From Neobacillus bataviensis (lineage in GTDB: Bacteria > Bacillota > Bacilli > Bacillales_B > DSM-18226), in contig NZ_JAHXYW010000003.1 in assembly GCF_019969725.1 (NCBI RefSeq), positions 186,001-250,000 of the forward strand: 64,000 nucleotides of DNA. Reading direction: 5' to 3'. Positions 56,772 to 64,000 of the stretch are shown here, in pieces. The translations under genes and the position numbers were made by a program. Position 1 is the stretch's first letter, and each line of letters begins with the position of its first letter. The notes beneath the pieces are model-generated. The model did no database searches and had not been told where the DNA came from. It saw only the letters and a list, made by a program, of their open reading frames with translations.

Positions 56772-59192
56772 TTATTTAGATAGCTTAACTCTTTGAAGAC
56801 GCAAAGCATTTAATACAACTGATACTGAACTAAAAGCCATAGCAGCTCCTGCAAGCCATGGAGCTAAAAGACCCACCGCTGCAATTGGGATTCCGATCAC
56901 ATTGTAAGCAAAAGCCCAAAATAGATTTTGCTTAATATTTCTAATGGTTTTCTTGCTTATAATAATAGCATCTGTAATTGTATTTAAATCCCCACTTATT
57001 AAGGTAATATCAGCAGCTTCCATAGCCACATCCGTACCTGTTCCTAAAGCCATTCCAATATCAGCGACAGCTAAAGCTGGGGCATCATTAATTCCATCTC
57101 CGACCATTGCCACTCGTCTTCCTTCTTTTTGAAGTTTGTTGACTTCCTCAGCTTTCCCTTCCGGAAGCACCTCTGCAATTACATGGTCAATGCCAACTTC
57201 TTTACCAATCGCCTCAGCAGTCCTTTTATTGTCACCGGTAATTATAACAACGTTAATATCTAGTTCTTTTAACCTGCGAATTGCCTCTTTTGATGTTTCT
57301 TTTATGGTATCTGCTACGGCTACAATACCGATATAAATTCCATCAATGGAAACTAACATTGCTGTTTTTCCGTTATCTTCAAGGCTTTCCATTGTTGATA
57401 TTGCTTTTGAAATATCAATATTTTCCCTTGTCATAAGCCTTCTGGTTCCTATTAATATCTTTTTGCTGCCTACAACAGCAGTTACTCCATAACCAGGAAT
57501 AGCTTCAAATTCCTGAACATCTTTGAGAGTAATGCCTTTCTCTTTTATCCCTTGAACAATGGCTTGAGCTAATGGATGTTCAGATTGATTTTCAGCAGAA
57601 CCTATAAGGGATAAAAACTCTTTTTCCTCCATATTTTCATGTAAAATAACATCTGTTAATTGTGGAGTTCCTTTTGTAACCGTTCCTGTTTTATCTAAGA
57701 TTACTGTATCAATGTGATGGGTTGTTTCAAGATGTTCTCCACCTTTAAAGAGAATACCGAATTCGGCAGCCCTCCCTGAACCAGCCATAATGGATGTAGG
57801 TGTCGCAAGACCTAGTGCACAAGGGCAGGCGATTACTAACACAGCTATTAATTTTTCTAAAGCTGCTGCAAAGTCCCCTGGACTAATCCAGATATACCAA
57901 ATCAGGAATGTTATAATAGCAATCCCCACAACAATTGGGACAAAAATTCCTGAAATTTGATCCGCTAGGCGTTGTATCGGTGCTTTTGAACCTTGTGCCT
58001 CTTCAACAACTTTGATGATTTGTGCTAAAGCTGTTTCTCTACCGACTTTTGTTGCTTTAATTTTTAAGAATCCATTTCTGTTGATGGTTGCACCAATGAC
58101 TGAATCGCCAACTGTTTTATCAACAGGGACACTTTCGCCTGTTAACATGGATTCGTCAAGTGCTGAACGTCCTTCAACAATTTCACCATCCACAGGTACT
58201 TTTTCACCTGGTTTAACGTAAACAATGTCACCTACTACGACTTCTTCGAGGGGTACTTCTTTCTCTATTCCATCACGGACAACAACCGCTGTTTTAGCCT
58301 GTAAACCCATTAGCTTTTTAATGGCTTCTGATGAACGACCTTTTGCTTTTGCTTCAAATAGTTTCCCTAATATGATTAAGGTAATCAAAATTGAACTTGT
58401 TTCATAATACAGTTCAACCAAATGACCATGAGAACCTATTGATTTAATGGTCTCATACAAACTATAAAAATAAGCCGCTGACGTTCCTAATGCGACAAGA
58501 ACATCCATGTTCGCACTCTTATTTCCTAAAGCTTTATAGGCTCCAACATAAAACTGCTTACCGACAACAAATTGAACTGGTGTCGCAAGTGCTAATTGAA
58601 CCCATGGATTCATTAAGAAATCTGGAAGGTAAATAAAAGACATAAAGGAAAAGTGACTAACCATTGCCCATAATAACGGCAAGGAAAGGATTAACGAAAA
58701 GATAAATTTACCCTGCTGATTCTTTATGGCTTTAAGGCGGTGATCCACATTTTCTTCTTTCTCTTCCTTTGGTAAAGCCCCATATCCTAATTTTTCTACT
58801 CGTTTAATAATATCTTGTGGACCAATTAAGGAAGGGTTATATTCAACTGTTGCACTTTCTAATGCTAAGTTTACGGAGGCATTATCGACACCTTCCAGTT
58901 TATTTAATCCCTTTTCAATTCTTGTCGAACAAGCTGCACAGGTCATTCCTGTAATATCAAATTCCTTTTTTTCCTTTACGACATCATATCCTAAATCCTG
59001 AATTTTCTTTTGGAAATCCTGGTCTGATACCACTTCAGGATCATATTTAATGGTTGACTTTTCAAGGGCTAAATTAACATTCGCTTCTTTTACGCCCTCC
59101 ATTTTATTGAGACCTTTTTCAATTCTTGTTGCACATGCAGCACAGGTCATTCCTGTAATTTGAAAATTTGCTTCTTTTACTTCATTACTCAT
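56772..59192 (-). CDS. copA: Copper-exporting P1B-type ATPase
   Basis: 806 residues. Two N-terminal heavy-metal domains each carry GMTCAAC. The membrane Cu site is [12 protein letters not shown] (CPC), the phosphorylation site DKTGTVTKG and the HP motif SEHPLAQAI. Eight membrane segments. It exports Cu(I) from the cytoplasm and pairs with CopZ. It has its own CsoR-like site upstream. Confidence 0.97.
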   Translation of the reverse strand: MSNEVKEANFQITGMTCAACATRIEKGLNKMEGVKEANVNLALEKSTIKYDPEVVSDQDFQKKIQDLGYDVVKEKKEFDITGMTCAACSTRIEKGLNKLEGVDNASVNLALESATVEYNPSLIGPQDIIKRVEKLGYGALPKEEKEENVDHRLKAIKNQQGKFIFSLILSLPLLWAMVSHFSFMSFIYLPDFLMNPWVQLALATPVQFVVGKQFYVGAYKALGNKSANMDVLVALGTSAAYFYSLYETIKSIGSHGHLVELYYETSSILITLIILGKLFEAKAKGRSSEAIKKLMGLQAKTAVVVRDGIEKEVPLEEVVVGDIVYVKPGEKVPVDGEIVEGRSALDESMLTGESVPVDKTVGDSVIGATINRNGFLKIKATKVGRETALAQIIKVVEEAQGSKAPIQRLADQISGIFVPIVVGIAIITFLIWYIWISPGDFAAALEKLIAVLVIACPCALGLATPTSIMAGSGRAAEFGILFKGGEHLETTHHIDTVILDKTGTVTKGTPQLTDVILHENMEEKEFLSLIGSAENQSEHPLAQAIVQGIKEKGITLKDVQEFEAIPGYGVTAVVGSKKILIGTRRLMTRENIDISKAISTMESLEDNGKTAMLVSIDGIYIGIVAVADTIKETSKEAIRRLKELDINVVIITGDNKRTAEAIGKEVGIDHVIAEVLPEGKAEEVNKLQKEGRRVAMVGDGINDAPALAVADIGMALGTGTDVAMEAADITLISGDLNTITDAIIISKKTIRNIKQNLFWAFAYNVIGIPIAAVGLLAPWLAGAAMAFSSVSVVLNALRLQRVKLSK

Positions 59193-59205
59193 ATAAAATC
59201 ACCTC

Positions 59206-59270
59206 TCCTATACTGGTGGGGGGTATATTTTTTTGTTAAAGATAACGTGCTTTTCAAAGCACGTTATCTG
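59206..59270 (-). promoter_or_regulatory. copZ-copA spacer: hairpin and candidate CsoR site
   Basis: A 14-bp stem (AGATAACGTGCTTT / AAGCACGTTATCT) at about 59240-59269 follows copZ. Nearer copA is TATACCCCCC at 59227..59218, like the box at the csoR promoter. copA may thus be transcribed both from csoR and locally. Confidence 0.55.
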
Positions 59271-59276
59271 TTTATT

Positions 59277-59483
59277 CTATTCAACGTCATAGCCTTGGTC
59301 ATCAATTGTTTCTTTGATTGTACTCAAGGAAACTTCTGATGGATTAAATTCTACATCAACATTTCCTTCTTTTAAATGAACTTTTACGGATTTCACACCT
59401 TCTAATTCACCTACACTGCCTTCAACAGAATTGACACAGTGACCACAAGACATTCCATTTACCTTTAATGTTACTTTTTCCAT
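59277..59483 (-). CDS. copZ: Copper chaperone
   Basis: 68 residues, a single heavy-metal domain with GMSCGHC at the N-terminus. Delivers Cu(I) to CopA. Third-to-last residues end GYDVE. Between csoR and copA. Confidence 0.95.
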   Translation of the reverse strand: MEKVTLKVNGMSCGHCVNSVEGSVGELEGVKSVKVHLKEGNVDVEFNPSEVSLSTIKETIDDQGYDVE

Positions 59484-59498
59484 TTATAAACACTCCTT

Positions 59499-59819
59499 TT
59501 ATTTTTTCATTAATTTTTCTATGGTTAAAAGCACTTCATCTAAAACTTCTGTATCTCCCTCGTTAATTCGTTCCAATACACAAGTTTTTAAATGCCCTTC
59601 CAGAAGAATCTTAGCCACACTGTTCAATGCGGACTGTGTAGCTGCAATTTGAGTAATAACATCATCACAGTAAGTGTCTTTTTCGATTAACCCTTTTATT
59701 CCACGAATTTGACCTTCAATTCGATTTAAACGAGTAACCAAATTTTTCTTCACATTATCGGAATGATGGCTTTTTCTTTCTTCAGGAAGGTGGCAATCAT
59801 GATTCATGTTTTGATCCAT
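59499..59819 (-). CDS. csoR: Copper-sensing transcriptional repressor
   Basis: 106 residues from the ATG at 59819, chosen because GGAGG lies eight bases ahead; an upstream GTG at 59834 overlaps that site. The four-helix CsoR fold has the Cu ligands Cys (TYCDD), His and Cys (EGHLKTCV). An extra N-terminal His-rich tail (NHDCHLPEERKSHH) is present. It represses the cop operon until Cu(I) binds. Confidence 0.93.
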   Translation of the reverse strand: MDQNMNHDCHLPEERKSHHSDNVKKNLVTRLNRIEGQIRGIKGLIEKDTYCDDVITQIAATQSALNSVAKILLEGHLKTCVLERINEGDTEVLDEVLLTIEKLMKK

Positions 59820-59840
59820 TATTATCGCCTCCACATTTAC

Positions 59841-59870
59841 ATTATACTATACCCCCCTATCCTATGTGAA
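59841..59870 (-). promoter_or_regulatory. csoR promoter with CsoR box
   Basis: TTCACA (59870..59865), 18-bp spacer, TATAAT (59846..59841) on the minus strand. The spacer contains GGATAGGGGGGTATA, a G-tract dyad with TATACC typical of CsoR operators. Confidence 0.6.
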
Positions 59871-60008
59871 GGAATTTAGAAAAATTTTTTTTTTGGGCTG
59901 AGTCAATGTAATATCGTAAAATTCCCACTTCTAAACGAAAGGTTTAGGAAGGAAAGGAAAAAATCATTAGGAATTTTCCTCCTCACCCTAGATAAATCCC
60001 AGTGTATT

Positions 60009-60198
60009 TTACCTAGCTAACCTTATCACCTCAGCATGATGCAGTTCGTGGCAGTGGAATAGCCATGTCCCTAATTCAATAGTAACGAATTGGATTTCAT
60101 ATGTTTCGTTTGGTTTTACATTTAAGGTATCCTTTATCACTTCAGAACCCGTGAATGATTTCTCATGTCTTGATAACACTTTTTTACCTTTAATTTAT
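60009..60198 (-). pseudogene. Remnant of a multicopper oxidase (C-terminal end)
   Basis: In one frame the minus strand reads GKKVLSRHEKSFTGSEVIKD, then TLNVKPNETYEIQF, then GTWLFHCHELHHA, then a TAA stop at 60009. The last motif is the signature of multicopper oxidases (type 1, 2 and 3 Cu ligands). Stops lie just upstream (about 60199 and beyond) and no start fits, so only the final ~60 codons survive. Next to csoR-copZA, it fits a lost Cu(I)-oxidising partner. Confidence 0.8.
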
Positions 60199-60218
60199 TA
60201 CAATTCATTAAGAATTTT

Positions 60219-60407
60219 GATTTGGGAGACTTTCTTGTCGCGGGAAATGAAAATATTCAGTCCTTTATCTTTTCTTATCCAATATAAAAATCTTACATTA
60301 TGGGTATACTTTCTTGTCGCAAAAAAACGACAAGAAAACTCCCAAATAGCTTTAAAATGTTGATTCAAAGGCTTTTTTTTGGGAGACTTTCATGTCACTG
60401 TACAACA
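60219..60407 (-). mobile_element. Tn7-like transposon right end 1
   Basis: Read on the minus strand, it begins TGTACAGTGACATGAAAGTC at 60404, then repeats of the type CGACAAGAAAGT(C)TCCC at 60328-60346 (opposite orientation), 60319 and 60240. GACAAxAAAGTC is the TnsB-binding pattern of Tn7. The outer TGT and GACA nine bases on match the layout of end 2. No transposase gene is in the window. Confidence 0.6.
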
Positions 60408-60502
60408 GTTATATTGCTAATACTTTTTAACCGGCTCCCCCACTTATGGAATTCAACAAAGTCATTCGAATAGAAATCAAAATTTTACTGTATTATGAAC
60501 AA

Positions 60503-60532
60503 AAAAATAGAACCTACGCAAGGTTCTAGATG
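60503..60532 (-). terminator. Terminator after mhqO
   Basis: AGAACC / GGTTCT core stem extended with ATCTA arms and T-run (TTTTTTT) on the minus strand. Confidence 0.8.
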
Positions 60533-60566
60533 AATAATAATATCAGTTTCGTTGAAAGTGGTTTTT

Positions 60567-61544
60567 TTATTCTTTGATAAATTCCTTTGTACTTCTCACT
60601 GTATCAATTGGGCGAACTAATTTTTCTATTGCTGCACGTTTAGGCTCTAAGAATGGAGGTAAAGATAATTTTTCCCCCAGTGTTTCATAAGGTTCGTCTC
60701 CCATAAACCCAGGACCATCTGTAGCGAATTCAAATAAAATTTGCGGTGCCACTCTTGCGTATAATGATTCAAAAAAGTGACGATTTACATAACCGGATGT
60801 ATGGAAACCAAAACTACTCATTCGTTCAATCCATTCTTCTAAAACAGAGCGATCTTCTACACGGAATGCCGCATGATGAACCGTCCCAAAACCTTGTTGG
60901 GAGTCAGGAAGAACGGCATTATATTCTACAATGACCGAGGCACCATTCCCGCCTTCCCCCACTTCAAATAAATGGAATGATCCTTCTTTATTTGTCTCTT
61001 TAAATAATAGGACTTTTTCCATCATTTCTTTAAAGTAATCAAAGTTCGCAATACGGATAAAAACAGGTCCTAAACCAGTAATTGCATATTCCAGTGGAAT
61101 TGGACCTTTTTGCCATGGTGTGCCAGATTCCACCCCTTGATTGAATTCATCTGAAATCAATTGATATTGTTGATCGTCAAAATCAATGAAAGAGAGGGTT
61201 TTCTTGCCGAATTGCTCTTTGATTCCAGTATGTTTTACTTCTAAACGATCAAAACGTTTTACCCAATAGTTTAATGCTTCATCACTCGGAACACGGAAAG
61301 ATGTCTTTGAAATCTCGTTAGTACCATGTACTCCTTTCGGAATGCCGGGGAAATCAAAGAAAGTCATGTCTGTGCCTGCGCTGCCTTTATCATCTGAAAA
61401 GAATAGATGATAGGTTTGAATATCATCTTGATTGACCGTTTTTTTAACTAAACGCATACCTAAAACATAGGTGAAAAATTCATAGTTCTTTTCTGCACTG
61501 CTAGTAATAGCTGTTACATGGTGTATTCCTTTTAGATGGTTCAT
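60567..61544 (-). CDS. mhqO: Ring-cleaving dioxygenase of the VOC family
   Basis: 325 residues with two glyoxalase/VOC halves. Metal-ligand histidines are in GIHHVTAI and TVHHAAFRV, plus Glu in the C-terminal strand (LFEFATDGPGF). Related Bacillus enzymes MhqO and MhqA open hydroquinone or catechol rings. In B. subtilis mhqNOP also carries DoxX-like MhqP, as here. 93 bp downstream of mhqP, with a GTTCCCC/GGGGAAC hairpin between. Confidence 0.9.
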   Translation of the reverse strand: MNHLKGIHHVTAITSSAEKNYEFFTYVLGMRLVKKTVNQDDIQTYHLFFSDDKGSAGTDMTFFDFPGIPKGVHGTNEISKTSFRVPSDEALNYWVKRFDRLEVKHTGIKEQFGKKTLSFIDFDDQQYQLISDEFNQGVESGTPWQKGPIPLEYAITGLGPVFIRIANFDYFKEMMEKVLLFKETNKEGSFHLFEVGEGGNGASVIVEYNAVLPDSQQGFGTVHHAAFRVEDRSVLEEWIERMSSFGFHTSGYVNRHFFESLYARVAPQILFEFATDGPGFMGDEPYETLGEKLSLPPFLEPKRAAIEKLVRPIDTVRSTKEFIKE

Positions 61545-61637
61545 TATATATCCCTCCTGGATTTATATTAAAATTAATTTTGTTTGTAGTTAAAGTTCCC
61601 CTTTAAGGGGAACAGGTCTCGTAAAAGACCATATTTA

Positions 61638-62036
61638 TTAGAATAAAAATGCATCTAAAGCATATTGACCGGGACCGATCAAAGCTATACCTATCGCAAC
61701 TGAAAGCAAAGTTAAGTTGTATTCATATCCATTAGCTGTTGACCATAATCCATTCGGGGCATGAACCTTAATAATCGCCATTAACATAGTCCCCGCTATC
61801 AAAATTCCTGCAAGTGGAGTTAAAAGCCCTAATGCAAACAAAATTCCACCAATAAATTCTGCTAACCCTGCGAAAAGAGCCATTGTTACTCCTGGTTTCA
61901 TGCCAATAGATTCAAACCATCCACCGGTTCCTTTCAATCCATAGCCACCGAACCAACCAAACAATTTTTGAGATCCGTGTCCAATGAACAAAACTCCAAT
62001 TACCAAACGAATGATTAATAAACCAATATTTATCAT
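61638..62036 (-). CDS. mhqP: DoxX-family membrane protein
   Basis: 132 residues with four hydrophobic segments and the DoxX pattern (LIIRLVIGVLFIGHGSQKLFGWFGG, GLAEFIGGILFALGL). Partner of the ring dioxygenase in quinone or catechol stress. AGGAGG before the ATG; MhqR box 21 bp upstream. Confidence 0.9.
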   Translation of the reverse strand: MINIGLLIIRLVIGVLFIGHGSQKLFGWFGGYGLKGTGGWFESIGMKPGVTMALFAGLAEFIGGILFALGLLTPLAGILIAGTMLMAIIKVHAPNGLWSTANGYEYNLTLLSVAIGIALIGPGQYALDAFLF

Positions 62037-62056
62037 CTTAAAATCCTCCTAATTTT

Positions 62057-62074
62057 TATCTCGAATTCGAGATA
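62057..62074. promoter_or_regulatory. MhqR operator, proximal
   Basis: TATCTCGAATTCGAGATA, a perfect 18-bp palindrome of the B. subtilis MhqR type, between mhqP and the broken mhqR. Confidence 0.85.
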
Positions 62075-62096
62075 TAACTTTAAAAAAAATGCACTT

Positions 62097-62243
62097 TTAA
62101 AATTTATTCTTTACTTTTTTCAATAGATTCACCAATGTCTCTGCCTCATCAGAATTTAATGATTTTTTGTCATTTCTTCTTTTATTCGATCATGTATAGC
62201 TTTAGATGTTTGCATTAATATCAGAAAGGGCAAATTTGAGCAT
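62097..62243 (-). pseudogene. mhqR: Internally deleted, frameshifted mhqR (MarR-family) remnant
   Basis: ATG at 62243 with GGAGGGG gives MLKFALSDI; one base later the frame is MQTSKAIHDRIKEEMTKN; the next piece is LNSDEAETLVNLLKKVKNKF, then TAA at 62097. These are the beginning and the end of a MarR-type repressor (normally ~140 residues). The DNA-binding centre is missing. The two MhqR boxes remain. Confidence 0.75.
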
Positions 62244-62288
62244 TTCCCCTCCATTTAGTACACCCCCTTTTAAAACCTCGAATTAAAA

Positions 62289-62306
62289 TATCTTGAATAT
62301 GAGATA
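62289..62306. promoter_or_regulatory. MhqR operator, distal (mhqR promoter)
   Basis: TATCTTGAATATGAGATA, an imperfect copy of the same palindrome, about 50 bp upstream of the mhqR remnant; fits autoregulation. Confidence 0.65.
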
Positions 62307-62379
62307 ATAATAATACTTATAAATTTTTTTGTCAATACCCCAAGGATAAAGTTTCAAATCGCTAACAAGGCCAGAACAA

Positions 62380-62487
62380 TTTTTTCGGACTTTTATGTTG
62401 CTTATTAACGACAAGAAAGTCCTAAATAAAACCCCAAAATGTTGATTTAAAGGGATTTTGAATTTAGGACTTTTATGTCGTTATACA
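62380..62487 (-). mobile_element. Tn7-like transposon right end 2, abutting pdxT
   Basis: On the minus strand TGTATAACGACATAAAAGTC begins at 62487, seven bp past the pdxT stop. Further sites are CGACAAGAAAGTCCTAAAT (62409-62427, plus orientation) and CAACATAAAAGTCC (62400..62387). The two inner sites form a dyad with an 8-bp spacer. GACA-AAAGTC-TAAA is close to the Tn7 TnsB repeat. The interior of the element lies to the left. Confidence 0.65.
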
Positions 62488-62494
62488 GTGGCAC

Positions 62495-63085
62495 CTAATG
62501 AGCTAAAACATTTGTGTTCTCTCGCACCATTTCAATAAAATACTTCATAATTCTAAGATCCTCTGTTAATTCCGGATGAAAGGAACATCCTAAAAATTGG
62601 CCATCTCGCGCTAAAACAATGCGCTCTTCATGTTTTGCGAGAACTTCAACATTTTCGCCTGCAGCAACGATATGTGGCGCCCGGATAAAAACAGCAGGAA
62701 TATCCTTCCCCACTCCTCTTATGGACATCTCGACTTCAAAACTATCCACTTGGCGACCAAATGAATTCCGTTCGACCACGACGTCCATCACCCCCAGATG
62801 AGGCGTATCAAAGCCAACGATTTCTTTTGCCAATAATATCAGGCCTGCACATGTTCCAAACATCGGAACTCCCGCGGCGGCTAAAGCACGAATGGGTTCA
62901 AGCAACTCGTATCGGTCCAACAGTTTCCGCATTGTTGTACTTTCTCCGCCAGGCAGTACAAGACCATTCAATTCTTTTAGATCTTCAGCCGATTTAACTG
63001 AAATGGCCCTACAGCCAAGCTCTTCAATTTGTCTTATATGCTCTCTGACTGCTCCTTGTAATGCAAGTATCCCAATTTTCAGCAT
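62495..63085 (-). CDS. pdxT: Pyridoxal 5'-phosphate synthase glutaminase subunit
   Basis: 196 residues. Class I glutaminase: Cys nucleophile in FGTCAGL, His-Glu in SFHPEL, and LQGAVREH near the start. Supplies ammonia to PdxS. The start ATG at 63085 lies one base after the pdxS stop; the longer frame from 63121 lies inside pdxS and is rejected. Confidence 0.95.
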   Translation of the reverse strand: MLKIGILALQGAVREHIRQIEELGCRAISVKSAEDLKELNGLVLPGGESTTMRKLLDRYELLEPIRALAAAGVPMFGTCAGLILLAKEIVGFDTPHLGVMDVVVERNSFGRQVDSFEVEMSIRGVGKDIPAVFIRAPHIVAAGENVEVLAKHEERIVLARDGQFLGCSFHPELTEDLRIMKYFIEMVRENTNVLAH

Positions 63086-63086
63086 A

Positions 63087-63971
63087 TTACCAACCACGTT
63101 CCTGCATACGTTCACTTGCATTTAGCGTTGCAATATCAATACCTTTCATCGGTGTCCCCAGCTCTTTTGAAATTGCAGCAATTAGTTTATAGTCCTGATA
63201 GTGTGTCGTTGCTTCTACAATGGCACGTGCGAACTTTTCTGGGTTTTCAGATTTGAAAATACCTGATCCAACAAATACACCATCTGCTCCAAGTTCCATC
63301 ATTAAAGCGGCATCGGCAGGTGTTGCCACCCCGCCAGCAGCAAAATTTACAACTGGTAATCGCCCTAATTTTTTGATTTCTAATAATAATTCAAATGGTG
63401 CACCTAAAATTTTTGCTTCAGTCATTAATTCATCTGTGCTCATACCAACAACGCGTCTTACCTGTGAATTAACTTTACGAATATGACGAACTGCTTCGAC
63501 AATATTTCCTGTTCCCGGTTCACCTTTTGTACGTAACATAGAAGCTCCTTCTCCAATACGACGAGCAGCTTCCCCTAAATCGCGGCATCCACATACAAAA
63601 GGTACGGTGTAGTCGCTTTTTAATAAATGGAATTCCTCATCAGCAGGTGTTAAAACTTCACTTTCATCTATGTAATCAACGCCCATTGATTCTAATACAC
63701 GTGCTTCGACAATATGACCAATACGTGCTTTTGCCATGACTGGAATGGTGACAGCGTTCAATACTTCCTCTACAATTCGAGGATCTGCCATACGAGCTAC
63801 GCCACCAGCTTTTCGAATATCGGATGGTACCCGCTCTAAAGCCATAACAGCAACTGCACCTGCAGCCTCTGCAATTTTTGCTTGCTCGGCATTAATGACG
63901 TCCATAATCACGCCGCCTTTTTGCATTTCTGCCATACCACGTTTTACTCTTTCAGTTCCAACTTGTTTCAT
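63087..63971 (-). CDS. pdxS: Pyridoxal 5'-phosphate synthase subunit PdxS
   Basis: 294 residues, (beta/alpha)8 synthase making PLP from ribose 5-phosphate, glyceraldehyde 3-phosphate and ammonia. N-terminal [19 protein letters not shown], catalytic lysine in VMAKARIGH and C-terminal [14 protein letters not shown] are diagnostic. GGAGG stands ahead of the ATG at 63971. In Bacillus serS usually follows pdxT; here a transposon end does. Confidence 0.97.
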   Translation of the reverse strand: MKQVGTERVKRGMAEMQKGGVIMDVINAEQAKIAEAAGAVAVMALERVPSDIRKAGGVARMADPRIVEEVLNAVTIPVMAKARIGHIVEARVLESMGVDYIDESEVLTPADEEFHLLKSDYTVPFVCGCRDLGEAARRIGEGASMLRTKGEPGTGNIVEAVRHIRKVNSQVRRVVGMSTDELMTEAKILGAPFELLLEIKKLGRLPVVNFAAGGVATPADAALMMELGADGVFVGSGIFKSENPEKFARAIVEATTHYQDYKLIAAISKELGTPMKGIDIATLNASERMQERGW

Positions 63972-64000
63972 AAAAAAAAACCTCCATACATTTGATGATT

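Noticed and set aside
60305..60346. TTTCTTGTCG-N8-CGACAAGAAA as a tyrosine-recombinase core or attC site
   Set aside because: The dyad is part of a longer series of GACAA-AAAGTC repeats with a terminal TGT, which fits Tn7-type ends better; no integrase is nearby.

Overview
The window looks like chromosomal DNA of an endospore-forming, aerobic Bacillaceae bacterium (Bacillus/Neobacillus type). G+C is low, roughly 40% by eye. Ribosome binding sites are strong AGGAGG types with ATG, GTG and TTG starts. Spore genes are present: a GerA-type germinant receptor subunit, a SpoIID-domain protein, a Spo0E-like phosphatase, a sporulation-type kinase, SspH and a CotB-like coat protein. T-box and TPP leaders and TnrA and MhqR boxes also occur. 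Most genes are on the minus strand and most units end in clear intrinsic terminators. I saw no rRNA, tRNA or CRISPR array.

Layout. 1-2.8 kb: 5' part of a gerA-type gene, then ilvA with an isoleucine-type T-box leader. 2.9-16.2 kb: a peptide/amide scavenging block. It holds a YtcJ-like amidohydrolase, a five-gene Opp/Dpp ABC importer (D-F-B-C-A), a divergent YesN/YesM-type two-component system, two tandem M20 amidohydrolases and a gamma-carbonic-anhydrase-like protein. 16.4-28 kb: small regulators, methionine aminopeptidase, an MFS exporter, the SpoIID protein with wall-binding repeats, Spo0E and PAS kinase, two peptidases, an M50-like membrane protein, an OYE-type flavoenzyme and a broken small gene. 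28-31 kb: an FtsH-like AAA/M41 protease, an array of 52-bp tandem repeats and a small membrane protein. 31-37.3 kb: nitrate assimilation (nasC, nasB-like, divergent narK-type transporter), with one perfect TnrA box per direction. 37.3-40.3 kb: ansA-aspA with divergent ansR. 40.3-42.6 kb: thiC under a TPP riboswitch with a coupled zinc-ribbon ORF. 42.7-54 kb: sspH, cotB-like, TerC, an MFS exporter, a TPR/winged-helix regulator divergent from an M20 peptidase with two palindromic operators, a 787-residue prenyl synthase with two isoprenoid-synthase-like halves, and a GNAT. 54-62.5 kb: an accessory segment with an HTH/coiled-coil/J-domain protein, a CDF transporter, a small siroheme-reductase-like protein, csoR-copZ-copA, a multicopper-oxidase remnant, mhqP-mhqO with a broken mhqR, and two Tn7-like transposon ends. 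62.5-64 kb: pdxS-pdxT.

The genes form coherent nitrogen modules: peptide import plus deacylation, nitrate reduction under TnrA, and asparagine to aspartate to fumarate plus ammonia. A copper/quinone-stress module lies against pdxT and is bounded by transposon ends, which suggests horizontal gain followed by decay. The most unusual items are the double-headed prenyl synthase, the Tn7-like ends, the duplicated operator-promoter unit next to the TPR regulator, the HTH-J-domain protein, and the NasB-like protein that has lost a siroheme/cluster cysteine.
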